This document shows, piece after piece, positions 16,935 to 24,672 of a stretch of DNA of 64,000 nt. The DNA lies in contig NZ_CP126241.1 of assembly GCF_030142075.1 (NCBI RefSeq), positions 434,001 to 498,000 of the forward strand. Direction: 5' to 3'. The stretch comes from Arthrobacter sp. zg-Y20. Its GTDB lineage: Bacteria; Actinomycetota; Actinomycetes; Actinomycetales; Micrococcaceae. A program made the translations under genes and the position numbers. The notes below the pieces were generated by a model that worked only from the letters and a program-made list of their open reading frames with translations, ran no database searches and was not told the DNA's origin. How positions within the stretch are numbered: position 1 is the first letter of the stretch; every line of letters starts with the position of its first letter.

Positions 16935-18034
16935 GGGGTGGTTCTCCTGCTGCGGGGCCTATTGCGTCTGCGGTTGCTGCGCTTCGGTTGGGCGGGTGCT
17001 GACGGTGGGAAGGCGGCAGGAGGTTGGGTGGGGTGTTGGGTTCCCTTCCCGTCCCGTCCCGTCCCGTCCCTACCCGTCCCGGAGTTTCCAGATATTGCAG
17101 ACTGCTGTTCTGCGGTTTCTGCTGAGTTCTGCTGGGTCGGTGTCCCTGGCGGCTGTTTGGGGCTCTGCTGGGGGTCAGGGGCGCTGTGGACTGGGGTGGT
17201 GCTTTCCGTAGCCTCTGGGGTGGGTTTCTGGCCGGGGGTGCCGTTGCCAGTGGGTGAGCCGGAGGTGCCGTTGCTCTTAGGGGTTCTCCGGCCGGGGGTG
17301 CCGTTGCCGGAGTGTTGGCCTGGGCGAATGGTCCTAGCCGGGGGCTTGGGTGCCCTGTAGCCGTTGCTGATGGCCCATTCGTTGTTCTGGATCCACTCGA
17401 CCGTCTCCGGTGAGTAGTAGGGCTTCCGGGGGACGGGCAGCAGTGGGTAGGCCTTGTCTGCTGCGGCGTCGTTGCTCCGGCCGGCGTTGCAGGCGCCGCA
17501 GGCCACTACGTATGTGTCTACCGTTGCCTCGCGGCCGGGTTCGCGGTGGTCGTAGGTTCCTGCCAGGCGGCCGCGGCGAGCGCGGAAGTTGACGACCATG
17601 CCGCAGTATCGGCAGGCGTCGCCGTCGCGGAGGCGGACGGGGATGATGAGGGCGGGGTTGGAGTTGTCGGACTTGCGTTGGCGTTCCCACTCGATTTCCT
17701 CGCGGGTGCGCATGTGGATGAACTCGGGATCGTCGATGATCTTGTAGGCGGTGCGAGTTCCCTGGCCGTCCTCGAGGTCTACCTGCACCTCGGTCATGTA
17801 TCCGGCGAAGATGGCTACCTGCAGGAGCGCGTCGGCCCGCTGGAAGCCGCCGATGGCGAGCGCCGTTCCCCGATTGACGACGTAGTCCGTGAGGTGGGCC
17901 GTGGATTGGAGAGCGCAGCGGCTCACGAATCCGAATACTTCATTGACCAGCCTTTCATCGACGTCGTGGTGCTCTAAGGGTGCGAGCACTATGGGGTGGT
18001 TGGCGGCGGTGTCGCCGGTGCGGAGCCAGGGCAT
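16931..18034 (-). CDS. HNH-containing protein with disordered C-terminal tail
   Basis: The ATG at 18034 gives 367 residues starting MPWLRTGDTAANHPIVLAP. The first 110 residues look like a winged-helix region. Residues about 135-200 form an HNH-like zinc nuclease core: ACRYCGMVVNFRARRG, GTYDHREPG and ACGACNAGRSN. The remaining 130 residues are Pro, Gly, Thr and Ser-rich and end in an Arg-rich segment, likely disordered and DNA-binding. Its location among replication-type early genes suggests a DNA metabolism role. A short-tandem repeat in the tail region is listed separately. Confidence 0.8.
   Translation of the reverse strand: MPWLRTGDTAANHPIVLAPLEHHDVDERLVNEVFGFVSRCALQSTAHLTDYVVNRGTALAIGGFQRADALLQVAIFAGYMTEVQVDLEDGQGTRTAYKIIDDPEFIHMRTREEIEWERQRKSDNSNPALIIPVRLRDGDACRYCGMVVNFRARRGRLAGTYDHREPGREATVDTYVVACGACNAGRSNDAAADKAYPLLPVPRKPYYSPETVEWIQNNEWAISNGYRAPKPPARTIRPGQHSGNGTPGRRTPKSNGTSGSPTGNGTPGQKPTPEATESTTPVHSAPDPQQSPKQPPGTPTQQNSAETAEQQSAISGNSGTGRDGTGRDGKGTQHPTQPPAAFPPSAPAQPKRSNRRRNRPRSRRTTP
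17041..17080. repeat. Tandem pentamer repeat inside the HNH gene tail
   Basis: Eight consecutive pentamers fit TTCCC, GTCCC or TACCC, four of them identical GTCCC (17051-17070). They encode the Gly-Thr-Gly-Arg-Asp periodicity in the C-terminal tail. Because the unit is five bases, any slip changes the frame of the last roughly 30 residues. Confidence 0.85.
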
Positions 18035-18039
18035 GAGGG

Positions 18040-18345
18040 TTAGCCGGCCTCCGTCAGCGTGGCCACGACGGTGCGGGCACGTTCGCGGAGCAGATGCTGG
18101 TGCCGAGGGCTGGCGTGCTTGAGGGAAAGCCACCCATCGGCCTTGGCCAAGACCTCGGCAGCCTTCTCTACGGTCTGCTCGTCAGGGTGGCGGAGAGGAT
18201 CGACGTTGTCAGCGCCTGCGAGCGCGGGGCGTACCCGGTTGCGCCACTGGTTCCTCATGGACTCAGAGACCTGATCCCAGGTCTCAAAGTCTCCATAGTG
18301 TTCGACGAAGGCTGCTTTCGCGGCGGCTTCAAGTCTGGCGCTCAT
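18040..18345 (-). CDS. Small helical phage protein, unknown function
   Basis: From ATG 18345 (AAGGAG upstream) this encodes 101 residues, MSARLEAAAKAAFVEHYG. It is predicted helical throughout, with W-rich surface positions (ETWDQVSESMRNQWRNRVRP) and a basic C-terminus. Proteins with this WDQVSE..R..WR pattern are common in actinobacteriophages without known function. It ends six bases before the HNH gene start. Confidence 0.65.
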   Translation of the reverse strand: MSARLEAAAKAAFVEHYGDFETWDQVSESMRNQWRNRVRPALAGADNVDPLRHPDEQTVEKAAEVLAKADGWLSLKHASPRHQHLLRERARTVVATLTEAG

Positions 18346-18430
18346 TGGCGGGATTTCTCCTTGCTGATGTTCGGCTTGTTCTGGGGGTGATGGAGGGAGC
18401 ACGGTGCTGGTTCGGTTTGCGCGCACGGCG

Positions 18431-19033
18431 TCAGTAGTCAGTCCCCTGCCGGACACGGGATAGCTTCCAGTGGCTTTGCGCTTGGGCGTATTTGTCCGCG
18501 TCCCTATGGCCTTGCGGGATACTGGCCAGAATGCGGGTGGCGGCGAGTGCTTCCGCGTCACCGGGCCTCTCCCTAGTGATCCATGCTTGGAACTTTCCGC
18601 AGCGGTTGCAGTCGCCGTATCCGTGCGGTGGGAGCTGGGGGTTGCCGCATAGGCACGTCCGGTGGGCACGCTCAATAGAGGAACAGTCCCGATGGAAGCA
18701 GTCCGTGTGCCGCCACAAAGGCCGTTTCGGCGCATCCCATTGGTGGCTGATGTTCACCGGGTCGCCTTTCCGGCTGCCGGTTCCGCACCAGGCGCAGCGG
18801 TCCAGCCAACGGCGGCGGAAGGTCTGCCAGAGGTCCACTTGCAGCCGCCAGTGGTGGACGTGCTTCCAGTGGTCGAGGATTCGGCAAGTGGTGGAGTCGT
18901 ACCCGGACGGGTCCCGGTGCCAAACGGTGGCAGCGGTCCACGTCCACCGGCTCCGGCGGTTCCAGGCGTCCTTGCGTGGGCGGCGTAGTAGAGGGGCCCG
19001 GATCTGGAAAACCATTGTCAGCGGGTCATGCAT
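18431..19033 (-). CDS. Cys/His-rich phage protein, unknown function
   Basis: This 200-residue protein is unusually rich in Trp, Arg, Cys and His. It has several metal-ligand groups: CAWCG near residue 80, HTDCFHRDC near 109, CLCGN near 127 and CNRCGKF near 142. At least two zinc sites seem likely. No catalytic motif is evident. The start overlaps the upstream small gene by eight bases. Function is unknown; a nucleic-acid-binding role is a guess from the basic, zinc-rich character. Confidence 0.7.
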   Translation of the reverse strand: MHDPLTMVFQIRAPLLRRPRKDAWNRRSRWTWTAATVWHRDPSGYDSTTCRILDHWKHVHHWRLQVDLWQTFRRRWLDRCAWCGTGSRKGDPVNISHQWDAPKRPLWRHTDCFHRDCSSIERAHRTCLCGNPQLPPHGYGDCNRCGKFQAWITRERPGDAEALAATRILASIPQGHRDADKYAQAQSHWKLSRVRQGTDY

Positions 19034-19154
19034 CGGTCTGTGCCTTTCGGTCGTGGATAGCCTGCACGAGTGCTTGGCCTTTCGGGTCGTTGAGAGCAGT
19101 TGCCAGCCAGTCGGCCGGCGCTTCCCCTGAGTCGCTCCCGGCGCTAGCGGTCAT
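19026..19154 (-). CDS. 42-residue phage protein, unknown function
   Basis: The short frame MTASAGSDSGEAPADWLATA lies between two confident genes, overlapping the downstream one by eight bases and the upstream one by four. That coupling and its helical C-terminus (KGQALVQAIHDRKAQ) support it as a real small gene. No function can be assigned. Confidence 0.5.
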   Translation of the reverse strand: MTASAGSDSGEAPADWLATALNDPKGQALVQAIHDRKAQTDA

Positions 19155-19351
19155 ACTTTGGCCTCGGGCTCTGTGGCAGTGGCGTAGTTGATCGCGTCCT
19201 GCCAGTTGTCGAAGTGGAGGCCGTGGCCGACTAGGTAGAGGTTTCCGGGGCGGGCAGCGCGCCGGTACTCGCCCTCGCCTTTGGGGGATAACGGGGAGGT
19301 CCTGACTTTCCGGACGTGCGGGCGGGCGCACTTGCAGCTGGATACGCTCAC
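19151..19351 (-). CDS. Small phage protein, unknown function
   Basis: This 66-residue protein starts at a GTG that overlaps the stop of the MazG-like gene by four bases (GTGA). It begins with CKCARPHVRKVR and ends NWQDAINYATATEPEAKV, a helix seen in other small phage proteins. Basic N-terminal and acidic C-terminal halves are visible. Not recognised. Confidence 0.55.
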   Translation of the reverse strand: MSVSSCKCARPHVRKVRTSPLSPKGEGEYRRAARPGNLYLVGHGLHFDNWQDAINYATATEPEAKV

Positions 19352-19719
19352 TCGTCGGTCTGCGCTTCCCCCGCGGAAGTCCGGCGGTCGATAGCTTCGA
19401 CCCACTGCGCGGCCACGGCCGCCACCTGGACGAGTTCGGTCCGCAGCTTGGCGGGGTCGGACTCCGCGAGCGCCTCGAACATTTCCTCGAGCAGGATGTC
19501 CCGCCACGTCACTACTCCTACCTCGGACGCCGTCCCTGTTGAGAACGTGGCGAGGTCGGCAAGGGCTGCAGCGTCCGTTTCGTTGGAGCAGATGGCAAGC
19601 AGTGGCCTTGTGGCCGGTCCGGTGCCGTCCGGGTGGTTCTGCTCGCCCCACTTGGTGTTCTGTAGAGCGCGTTCGTCCCGAATGTGGCCCAAGACGGCCT
19701 CGGTGCTTGCCGCGCTCAC
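19348..19719 (-). CDS. MazG-like nucleotide pyrophosphohydrolase
   Basis: From GTG 19719, which overlaps the upstream stop by four bases, this encodes 123 residues. It has the KWGEQNHPDGTG segment and the ILLEEMFEALAES helix with an ExxE-like metal site, followed by LRTELVQVAAVAAQWVEAI. This matches the small MazG-like proteins of actinobacteriophages. Such enzymes hydrolyse (d)NTPs or (p)ppGpp-type nucleotides; in phages they may delay the starvation response. The exact substrate is not predictable here. Confidence 0.75.
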   Translation of the reverse strand: MSAASTEAVLGHIRDERALQNTKWGEQNHPDGTGPATRPLLAICSNETDAAALADLATFSTGTASEVGVVTWRDILLEEMFEALAESDPAKLRTELVQVAAVAAQWVEAIDRRTSAGEAQTDE

Positions 19720-20381
19720 AGGTCGGCCCCTGCGGCTGCTTTGGCGCCAGCGCTGTAGTCGGGGTCTCCGCTGAGCGGTGACAGTCCGGCCGGGAATGAA
19801 GCAGCTTGCTCCTTGTTTCTGGCCAGTGTCAGGGCGCACTGGTGCTGGTTGCCCGATGTCCCGTGCAGCGATGCGAACCGGGCGACCTCGTCATCATCCA
19901 CCTGACCGTTGCGTTCGTAGATCACCGCGAGTTCGCAGATGGTGAGTTCGTAGCCCCAGCCCTCCAGCGCGAAGTGCTCGCCGCCGGCCTGGTGGAAACG
20001 TTCCAGGCTGCGGCGGATCCACGCTGGCAGTGCATCCTCGCGGGCCTGCCAGTCGTCACGGTTGGCTTCCAGCTGTTCCCGCCTCCGGCGGGCTGCCTCT
20101 GCAAGGAACTGCTGGCGCTGCCGCTCAAAATACTGATCGCTGCGGCGCATGAGGTAGCTGCCGTCCATGGTCAGGACGCCGCCGATCTCGTTGAAGCCCT
20201 TCAGCTCCAGCAGGTAGGTCCCGCCTTCGCGGATCAGCCGGGTGCCCTCGGTCAGCGGAATGATGAACCCGCTGGCGCGCGTCGTGTGGATGGTGACGGT
20301 GCCCTTGCCTTCGTCCAGGGCTTTGACAGTGAAGTCCTCTGTCCGGCGGTTGGTGTACGTCTCCTCGCTGCTGTCGGTCAC
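19716..20381 (-). CDS. Conserved phage protein, unknown function
   Basis: This 221-residue protein has a beta-rich N-terminal domain (TVKALDEGKGTVTIHTTRAS, TYLLELKGFNEIGG) and then a long charged helix (FERQRQQFLAEAARRRREQL). The middle shows a helical pattern LPAWIRRSLERFHQAGG followed by ELAVIYERNG, reminiscent of widespread actinophage early proteins. It overlaps both neighbours by four bases, within the early operon. Function unknown. Confidence 0.7.
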   Translation of the reverse strand: MTDSSEETYTNRRTEDFTVKALDEGKGTVTIHTTRASGFIIPLTEGTRLIREGGTYLLELKGFNEIGGVLTMDGSYLMRRSDQYFERQRQQFLAEAARRRREQLEANRDDWQAREDALPAWIRRSLERFHQAGGEHFALEGWGYELTICELAVIYERNGQVDDDEVARFASLHGTSGNQHQCALTLARNKEQAASFPAGLSPLSGDPDYSAGAKAAAGADL

Positions 20382-20560
20382 GGCTTGCCTCCCAGAGTCT
20401 GTGCGACGCGGTGCTTGGTGAGCGTTTGCCGGTGCTCCTGCATACGCGTGGCGCTCCAGCGAGCATCGTCCAGGCGGCCTTCCAGGAGTGCTGTGGCGCT
20501 GTCGATGGCGCAGGTCTTGACCTGCTCCTCAATAGCTTCGACTTGCAGATCCTTTTTCAC
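20378..20560 (-). CDS. 60-residue helical phage protein
   Basis: MKKDLQVEAIEEQVKTCAID opens a wholly helical small protein. Four-base overlaps on both sides (ATGA) tie it into the early operon. No motif or function is recognised. Confidence 0.6.
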   Translation of the reverse strand: MKKDLQVEAIEEQVKTCAIDSATALLEGRLDDARWSATRMQEHRQTLTKHRVAQTLGGKP

Positions 20561-21045
20561 GCGTTCCTGCCTCCGTTGAGTCGGGTTGCTCGTGCTGCTT
20601 CAAAGCGCTGCCGCTCCCGGAGAAGCGCGGCGTCTTTCGGGTCGTTGGGGTCCAGCCTGGGTGCGGCGGTGGACAGCGGCAGGGACGCCTTCGCTGGCTT
20701 CGCCTTCGGACTGGCAGGTGCGGCAGCCGCGGAGCGTGCTGGCTCCTTGGCCGCTGGAAGCGATGCCGGGAGGGTTGCCGGGTAGGCCGCGGCCTTTCCC
20801 TTGGACGGGGCCGGCCATCGCACATAGATGTCGGCCTTATTCGCGTCCTTCGCGTTTCGCCGGCCGACGGCCTCGCAGCCGAGCTTCTTCCACGGGCCAA
20901 CGGCTGAGCCGTTGACGGATTCAGCCACCAGTGCCCACTTGCCGGGGTGCAGCTTCAGCTGTTCCACCGTGCTGACGCGCTCCTGGTTCGCCTTCCTGCC
21001 GGCGGCGCTGGCTGGCGGCTCCTGCCACCTGATGATGCTGGTCAT
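20557..21045 (-). CDS. Phage protein with a small N-terminal domain and low-complexity tail
   Basis: From ATG 21045 this encodes 162 residues. The first 75 residues form a compact basic domain (LKLHPGKWALVAESVNGSA, then CEAVGRRNAKDANKADIYVR) that recurs in actinophage proteins, followed by an Ala/Pro/Lys-rich linker and a helical end. The basic, low-complexity part suggests nucleic-acid contact. It lies between the sliding clamp and a small helical gene. Confidence 0.65.
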   Translation of the reverse strand: MTSIIRWQEPPASAAGRKANQERVSTVEQLKLHPGKWALVAESVNGSAVGPWKKLGCEAVGRRNAKDANKADIYVRWPAPSKGKAAAYPATLPASLPAAKEPARSAAAAPASPKAKPAKASLPLSTAAPRLDPNDPKDAALLRERQRFEAARATRLNGGRNA

Positions 21046-21061
21046 GGTTCCTCGCTCTCGG

Positions 21062-21874
21062 TCAGTCGTTGGCCCGGAAGTCCCGGGCACGTTCGTTGAA
21101 GATGTCCAGGCTGCCGCTGCTGCTCAGCTCGGGCAGCCGGTCGTACCAAGCGGTCCGCCACTGGTAGAGGTCGTTCGCGATCTCGGAGCCGTCCTCCGCT
21201 TTGATCGGCAGGAGGATGCCCAGGAAGGATTCGCCGCAGCTGATGAGCATGCGGGACGTCATCTCTGTGGGTTCGATGGTCAGCGGCTGCTTGTACGCCG
21301 CGGCCGCATGGGCGAACAGCTGCAGTAGCTTCCCGTTAGTCACGATGCGCGCAGGAACGCTGACCTCAGCGGCGAGCGCGTGGAGCATGAGTTTGGGGAG
21401 GTTGGGGTAGCTGCGGTCCGGTTCGGCGTTGGGGACGGTGAAGGTCTTGCCGGGGAAGAGGCCGGAGACATCGAGGAAGCGGAGTTCCTTCGGGGTGATG
21501 GTGATGCGGAGCGCGTCGCCTATCTCGTCCTCGGGTGACTTTTTCGAGGGCTTGAAGAGGGTAAGCAGTTCCTTGGCTGTCTCGGCCGCCAGCTCGAAGG
21601 AGTCCTCGTTGGGGTCGCCGGTGAGTCCTTCGGATTCCCATACGGACGCGATGGCCAGCGTTGCGGAAGCAGTGTTGGTGGCCTGCACGTAGAGGTTGGT
21701 GTCGGTGACGTTGATATGGACACGGGTGAGGCTGCCGTAGGCCTCGTCGGTGGCGACGTGAGGGAGTACGGACTGCAGCGCCTGGCGGAGGTCCTTAGTG
21801 TTCACGTCGATGGTCTTGCGTGAGAGTCCGCCGGCGAGCACGGTGTGGAGGTCGTTTGCGTTGATGATGGTCAC
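21062..21874 (-). CDS. DnaN-like sliding clamp
   Basis: This 270-residue protein resembles bacterial DNA polymerase III beta subunits: KDLRQALQSVLPHV near residue 26 starts the first clamp domain, followed by alternating strands (LTRVHINVTDTNLYVQAT), a second domain with FPGKTFTVPNAEPDRSYPNL near 140-160, and a third with MLISCGESFLGILLPIKAED. It is shorter than the roughly 370-residue host clamp. It could tether host or phage polymerase during phage replication, or modify host clamp function. No polymerase gene is visible nearby. Confidence 0.82.
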   Translation of the reverse strand: MTIINANDLHTVLAGGLSRKTIDVNTKDLRQALQSVLPHVATDEAYGSLTRVHINVTDTNLYVQATNTASATLAIASVWESEGLTGDPNEDSFELAAETAKELLTLFKPSKKSPEDEIGDALRITITPKELRFLDVSGLFPGKTFTVPNAEPDRSYPNLPKLMLHALAAEVSVPARIVTNGKLLQLFAHAAAAYKQPLTIEPTEMTSRMLISCGESFLGILLPIKAEDGSEIANDLYQWRTAWYDRLPELSSSGSLDIFNERARDFRAND

Positions 21875-22167
21875 GGGGCGTCCACTAGCAACGGTGCGGG
21901 AATGATGCCCAGGCGTGCTGCGAGGCTGACTCTGTCGACTGCCAAGGCGATTGCAGATGGGGTTCCCGGGGTCTCTGCGCTGAGGTTGATTCCGCCCATG
22001 GCACGCGGGAGAAACGCCCCGTAGATGAGTTCGAACTTTTCGGTGGCTATTCGGCGGCGCTGCTCGCGGATGGTGGCGGCGCCTTTCTTCATGTAGAGCT
22101 TGGCAAGGTTGGGTTGGCCAGTGTTGAGGCAGTGGATTGCTTTGGTTATCAGCTGGTCGGGGGTCAT
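21871..22167 (-). CDS. Small helical phage protein, unknown function
   Basis: ATG 22167 has GAAAGG six bases upstream and gives 98 residues starting MTPDQLITKAIHCLN. The sequence is helical with a basic patch (KKGAATIREQRRRIATEKFE). A GTG at 22293 in the same frame overlaps the upstream stop by four bases, and the intervening codons have coding-like GC-rich third positions, so the true protein may be 140 residues. Function unknown. Confidence 0.6.
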   Translation of the reverse strand: MTPDQLITKAIHCLNTGQPNLAKLYMKKGAATIREQRRRIATEKFELIYGAFLPRAMGGINLSAETPGTPSAIALAVDRVSLAARLGIIPAPLLVDAP

Positions 22168-22289
22168 CGTTGGCCTTTCGGAGCTGGTTTGAGGACGGGT
22201 CGTGTTGTTATTGCAGGTGATTCGGCCGGCGTGTTCCTGGCCTGTTTTGGCTTCGCGGATCCAGTAGCCGTCGACTTGCCGGACCGGGC

Positions 22290-22493
22290 TCACAGGAGGA
22301 GTTCTTCCCAGCGGGTCCCGAGGACGTGGACGCCGCGGCGCCGTCGGCCGAGCAGGTAGTCTGTGAACCACGGGGACGTGGCCTGCAGGAGGCGGATCTG
22401 GTCTGGGCTCGCGGCCTCCCGGCCGGCGAGGCGGGCAACGCTGCTCTTCGTCCGCAGATTCGGGAGCGTGGCCATGGTCAGCTGCACCGACAT
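22290..22493 (-). CDS. Small phage protein, unknown function
   Basis: This 67-residue frame starts MSVQLTMATLPNLRTKSSVA and overlaps the upstream zinc mini-protein by 16 bases. It has a helix-turn-helix-like alternation (SSVARLAGREAASPDQIRLL) and a basic C-terminus (YLLGRRRRGVHVLG). It could be a small DNA-binding protein, but this is only compositional. Confidence 0.55.
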   Translation of the reverse strand: MSVQLTMATLPNLRTKSSVARLAGREAASPDQIRLLQATSPWFTDYLLGRRRRGVHVLGTRWEELLL

Positions 22494-22594
22494 TCGCCGG
22501 TTTGCAGGTTGATTACGCCGAGGCAGGAATTGCACCGTTCGAGGGGCGGGTAGTTGTTGGCCGGCTTCGAGCTGGCTCCTTCGGTCTTGGGCAT
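22478..22594 (-). CDS. 38-residue zinc mini-protein
   Basis: The ATG at 22594 overlaps the ParB-like gene's TAA by one base (TAATG), a typical reinitiation junction. The 38 residues contain CNSC near the middle and CRCS at the end, enough ligands for one zinc ion. It ends inside the next gene. Small size and overlap argue for a genuine but easily missed gene. Confidence 0.55.
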   Translation of the reverse strand: MPKTEGASSKPANNYPPLERCNSCLGVINLQTGECRCS

Positions 22595-24045
22595 TACTCG
22601 GCCTCCTCTGCAGTCGGAGCCGGCTTCGGCTGGTGGTACTCGATGGCCTGCTTCTCGACGTCGGAAAGCTCGTACCCGTACACCGGGGCCAGCGAGTCAA
22701 TCCAGACGCGGGCCGAGCGCATGTAATGGGCCCCGCTCCAACCGGTGAGCTGGCTAAGCTCGTTCTCCTGCTGGACCATGAGGAAGTGCAGGACAAGGGC
22801 AATACGGGGCAGCGGAAGGCCGGCCAGGAGCCCGGCAACCTCTTCAAGGGCAGCACCCTCGTCCTCGTCTTCTCCGTGTGCGTAGGTGATCTCCGCGACC
22901 CGGGCGATTGCGTGCAGGCCGATGTACGGGGCCCGGTGCATGATCAGCTGCACGAGGGCGGCTTTGCCCTGATCCTCCGTGGCTGCCTTGATGGCGGCGC
23001 GGAGCTGCTCGTCGCGGACTTCCTTCATCAGCTGCAGGCCCTGGTTCAGGTCGGCGCGGAGCTGGTCGGCCGCAACCTCTTCCGGGGTTTTCTCCACAGG
23101 TTCGGCCTGCACCCGGTCCTTTAGCCAGACGACCCCGTCCACGCTGTAGTACTCGTCGACGGAGGTCGCATCGATGAGGGCGTAGTGGCCCAGTTCCGCC
23201 CGCTGGCCATAGGTCAGCTGGCTGGGCGTGTAGATCGGCTGGTATTCCCATTCGTGGGACGGGCCCTTCGGGCGGTCAACAATCCGGACCCCTGCCGCTT
23301 CGAGGTCCTCCCGGACCTTCGGCATGCGCTGCGCCCACTCTCGGCGCCGGGTCTGGCGCTTCACCTCGTACTCCCAAGAGTTCGGAGACGCACCGGCAAC
23401 AACCTTCTCCAAGGCCTGCGTGGCTTCGGCGTCGCCTGCGAAGTCAGCCAGGACCAATGCGCGCTCCAAGGTCACCTGCCCGCCGTCGACGCCGTCCTTC
23501 ACAGCGTCGGTGAGCTTGGTCAGCTTCACGCGCTCCCTGACGGTCTTCTGCGAGCGCCCGGTTTCCTTTGCGATGCTCTGGACCGTGTAGCCGGGAAGGT
23601 CGAGGAGGTACTGGTAGGCGTTGGCCTCCTCGACCGGGGTGATGTCGGCGCGCTGCAGGTTCTCGACCAGCATCGCTTGGACCTGCTTGGCCTGAGTGGT
23701 GAGGGTGCGGTTGATGACGCAGGGGACGACGTCGAGACCGGCCTTCTTGGCAGCGGCCAAGCGGCGGTGGCCGGCGATCAGGATGTAGTCGCCCTCGAGG
23801 GTGGGGTGCGGCGAGACGGTCAGTGGCTGGATGACGCCCTGGCCCTTGATGGAGTCGGCCAGTTCGGTAACGTCGCCGACGTCCATGCGGATGTTGTGCG
23901 CTGCGGGCCGGACCTGTGCGAGGGGCAGCATCTCGAAAGCGGTATTTGCTACCTGCGGTTTCGTGCGCGAGGCGGTGCGGGGCGAGGCTTTGGGCTTGGC
24001 GGCGGCTTTGGCCTTCGCCGGTTTTGCGGCGGTCGTGGTCGTCAT
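22594..24045 (-). CDS. ParB-like nuclease/DNA-binding domain protein
   Basis: The product has 483 residues. After an Ala/Lys-rich basic leader of 30 residues, a ParB N-terminal domain follows (LPLAQVRPAAHNIRMDVGD, GHRRLAAAKKAG near 92-103), then ENLQRADITPVEEA and a helix-turn-helix (YTVQSIAKETGRSQKTVRE). The C-terminal half is helical and unrelated to dimerisation domains of chromosomal ParB. Such proteins in temperate phages can act in plasmid-like partition, replication or transcription control; no parA or parS is evident, so a partition role is not supported here. Confidence 0.88.
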   Translation of the reverse strand: MTTTTAAKPAKAKAAAKPKASPRTASRTKPQVANTAFEMLPLAQVRPAAHNIRMDVGDVTELADSIKGQGVIQPLTVSPHPTLEGDYILIAGHRRLAAAKKAGLDVVPCVINRTLTTQAKQVQAMLVENLQRADITPVEEANAYQYLLDLPGYTVQSIAKETGRSQKTVRERVKLTKLTDAVKDGVDGGQVTLERALVLADFAGDAEATQALEKVVAGASPNSWEYEVKRQTRRREWAQRMPKVREDLEAAGVRIVDRPKGPSHEWEYQPIYTPSQLTYGQRAELGHYALIDATSVDEYYSVDGVVWLKDRVQAEPVEKTPEEVAADQLRADLNQGLQLMKEVRDEQLRAAIKAATEDQGKAALVQLIMHRAPYIGLHAIARVAEITYAHGEDEDEGAALEEVAGLLAGLPLPRIALVLHFLMVQQENELSQLTGWSGAHYMRSARVWIDSLAPVYGYELSDVEKQAIEYHQPKPAPTAEEAE

Positions 24046-24245
24046 GGCTGGTGTTCCTTCATCTGTTCGGTGATGCTGTCTGCTGTCTCGGTGAAGATCA
24101 GGGCGTTGACCAGGTGGAGCGTGGCGGAGGCTCGGTCGCCGTCCGCGAAAGCCCTGCAGGCGTCTGCGGCTGAGCGTTCGGCTCCGAGCAGCTGCTCTTT
24201 CAGCTGCTCGTCGAGGTCAGGCGCCGCGGGGCTGGTGTCGCTCAT
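24042..24245 (-). CDS. 67-residue helical phage protein
   Basis: From ATG 24245, MSDTSPAAPDLDEQLKEQLL is followed by two helices (GAERSAADACRAFADGDRAS, ALIFTETADSITEQM). It overlaps the ParB-like gene by four bases and the upstream membrane protein by four. It may pack as a small helical bundle. Not recognised. Confidence 0.6.
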   Translation of the reverse strand: MSDTSPAAPDLDEQLKEQLLGAERSAADACRAFADGDRASATLHLVNALIFTETADSITEQMKEHQP

Positions 24246-24433
24246 TTGCCGACCTCGGCGGCGAAGCCTGCGGCCCCAGCGATGAGGGCCGCAGCGCCCA
24301 GCATGGCCAGGCTGTTCAAGCCCATCGCTTCGTACGCGGCGAGGTAGACGAAGGAACCCAGGACTATGAGCGGAAACCAAAGCAAGGCGCGACGTCGGCG
24401 GGCTGCAACAGCGGGGGAGGGGCGTCGGGTCAT
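24242..24433 (-). CDS. Small membrane protein
   Basis: From ATG 24433 this 63-residue protein has a basic N-terminus (TRRPSPAVAARRRR), then two hydrophobic segments (LLWFPLIVLGSFVYLAAY and LAMLGAAALIAGAAGFAA) that should span the membrane. It overlaps both neighbours by four bases. Small membrane proteins in the early region could affect superinfection or host physiology, but there is no direct evidence. Confidence 0.6.
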   Translation of the reverse strand: MTRRPSPAVAARRRRALLWFPLIVLGSFVYLAAYEAMGLNSLAMLGAAALIAGAAGFAAEVGK

Positions 24434-24672
24434 GGTGTCCTCGGTTCGTGGAGTGCGAAGTTGGCTACCGGCCGGCCGTCGACGACGATCTCCCGGGAGT
24501 TCAGGTCGATGTCGATGCGGCGGGCACGGGGCCACTTCGAGCGTGCGTAGCTGGTCAGTTGGGCCTTCTGCTCTGCCTTGTCGCGGAAGTCGAGCTTGGC
24601 CGGGTCTTTGAAAGGACGGTGGCCCTTGGGTTGGACGTAGGCGTCTCGCCTGGTCCGGTACTCGCTAGGCAT
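24430..24672 (-). CDS. 80-residue basic phage protein
   Basis: From ATG 24672 the protein starts MPSEYRTRRDAYVQPKGHRP and contains RSKWPRARRIDIDLNSREIV, a basic helix followed by a beta hairpin. It overlaps the adjacent genes by four and eight bases. Composition suggests nucleic-acid or acidic-protein binding; function unknown. Confidence 0.55.
   Translation of the reverse strand: MPSEYRTRRDAYVQPKGHRPFKDPAKLDFRDKAEQKAQLTSYARSKWPRARRIDIDLNSREIVVDGRPVANFALHEPRTP

Noticed and set aside
17041-17080. Short tandem repeats considered as a CRISPR array
   Set aside because: The units are five bases with no spacers and lie within a coding frame.
22290-24045. A phage partition system based on the ParB-like gene
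   Set aside because: No ParA ATPase or clustered parS-like palindromes are visible nearby, and an integrase shows the phage integrates.
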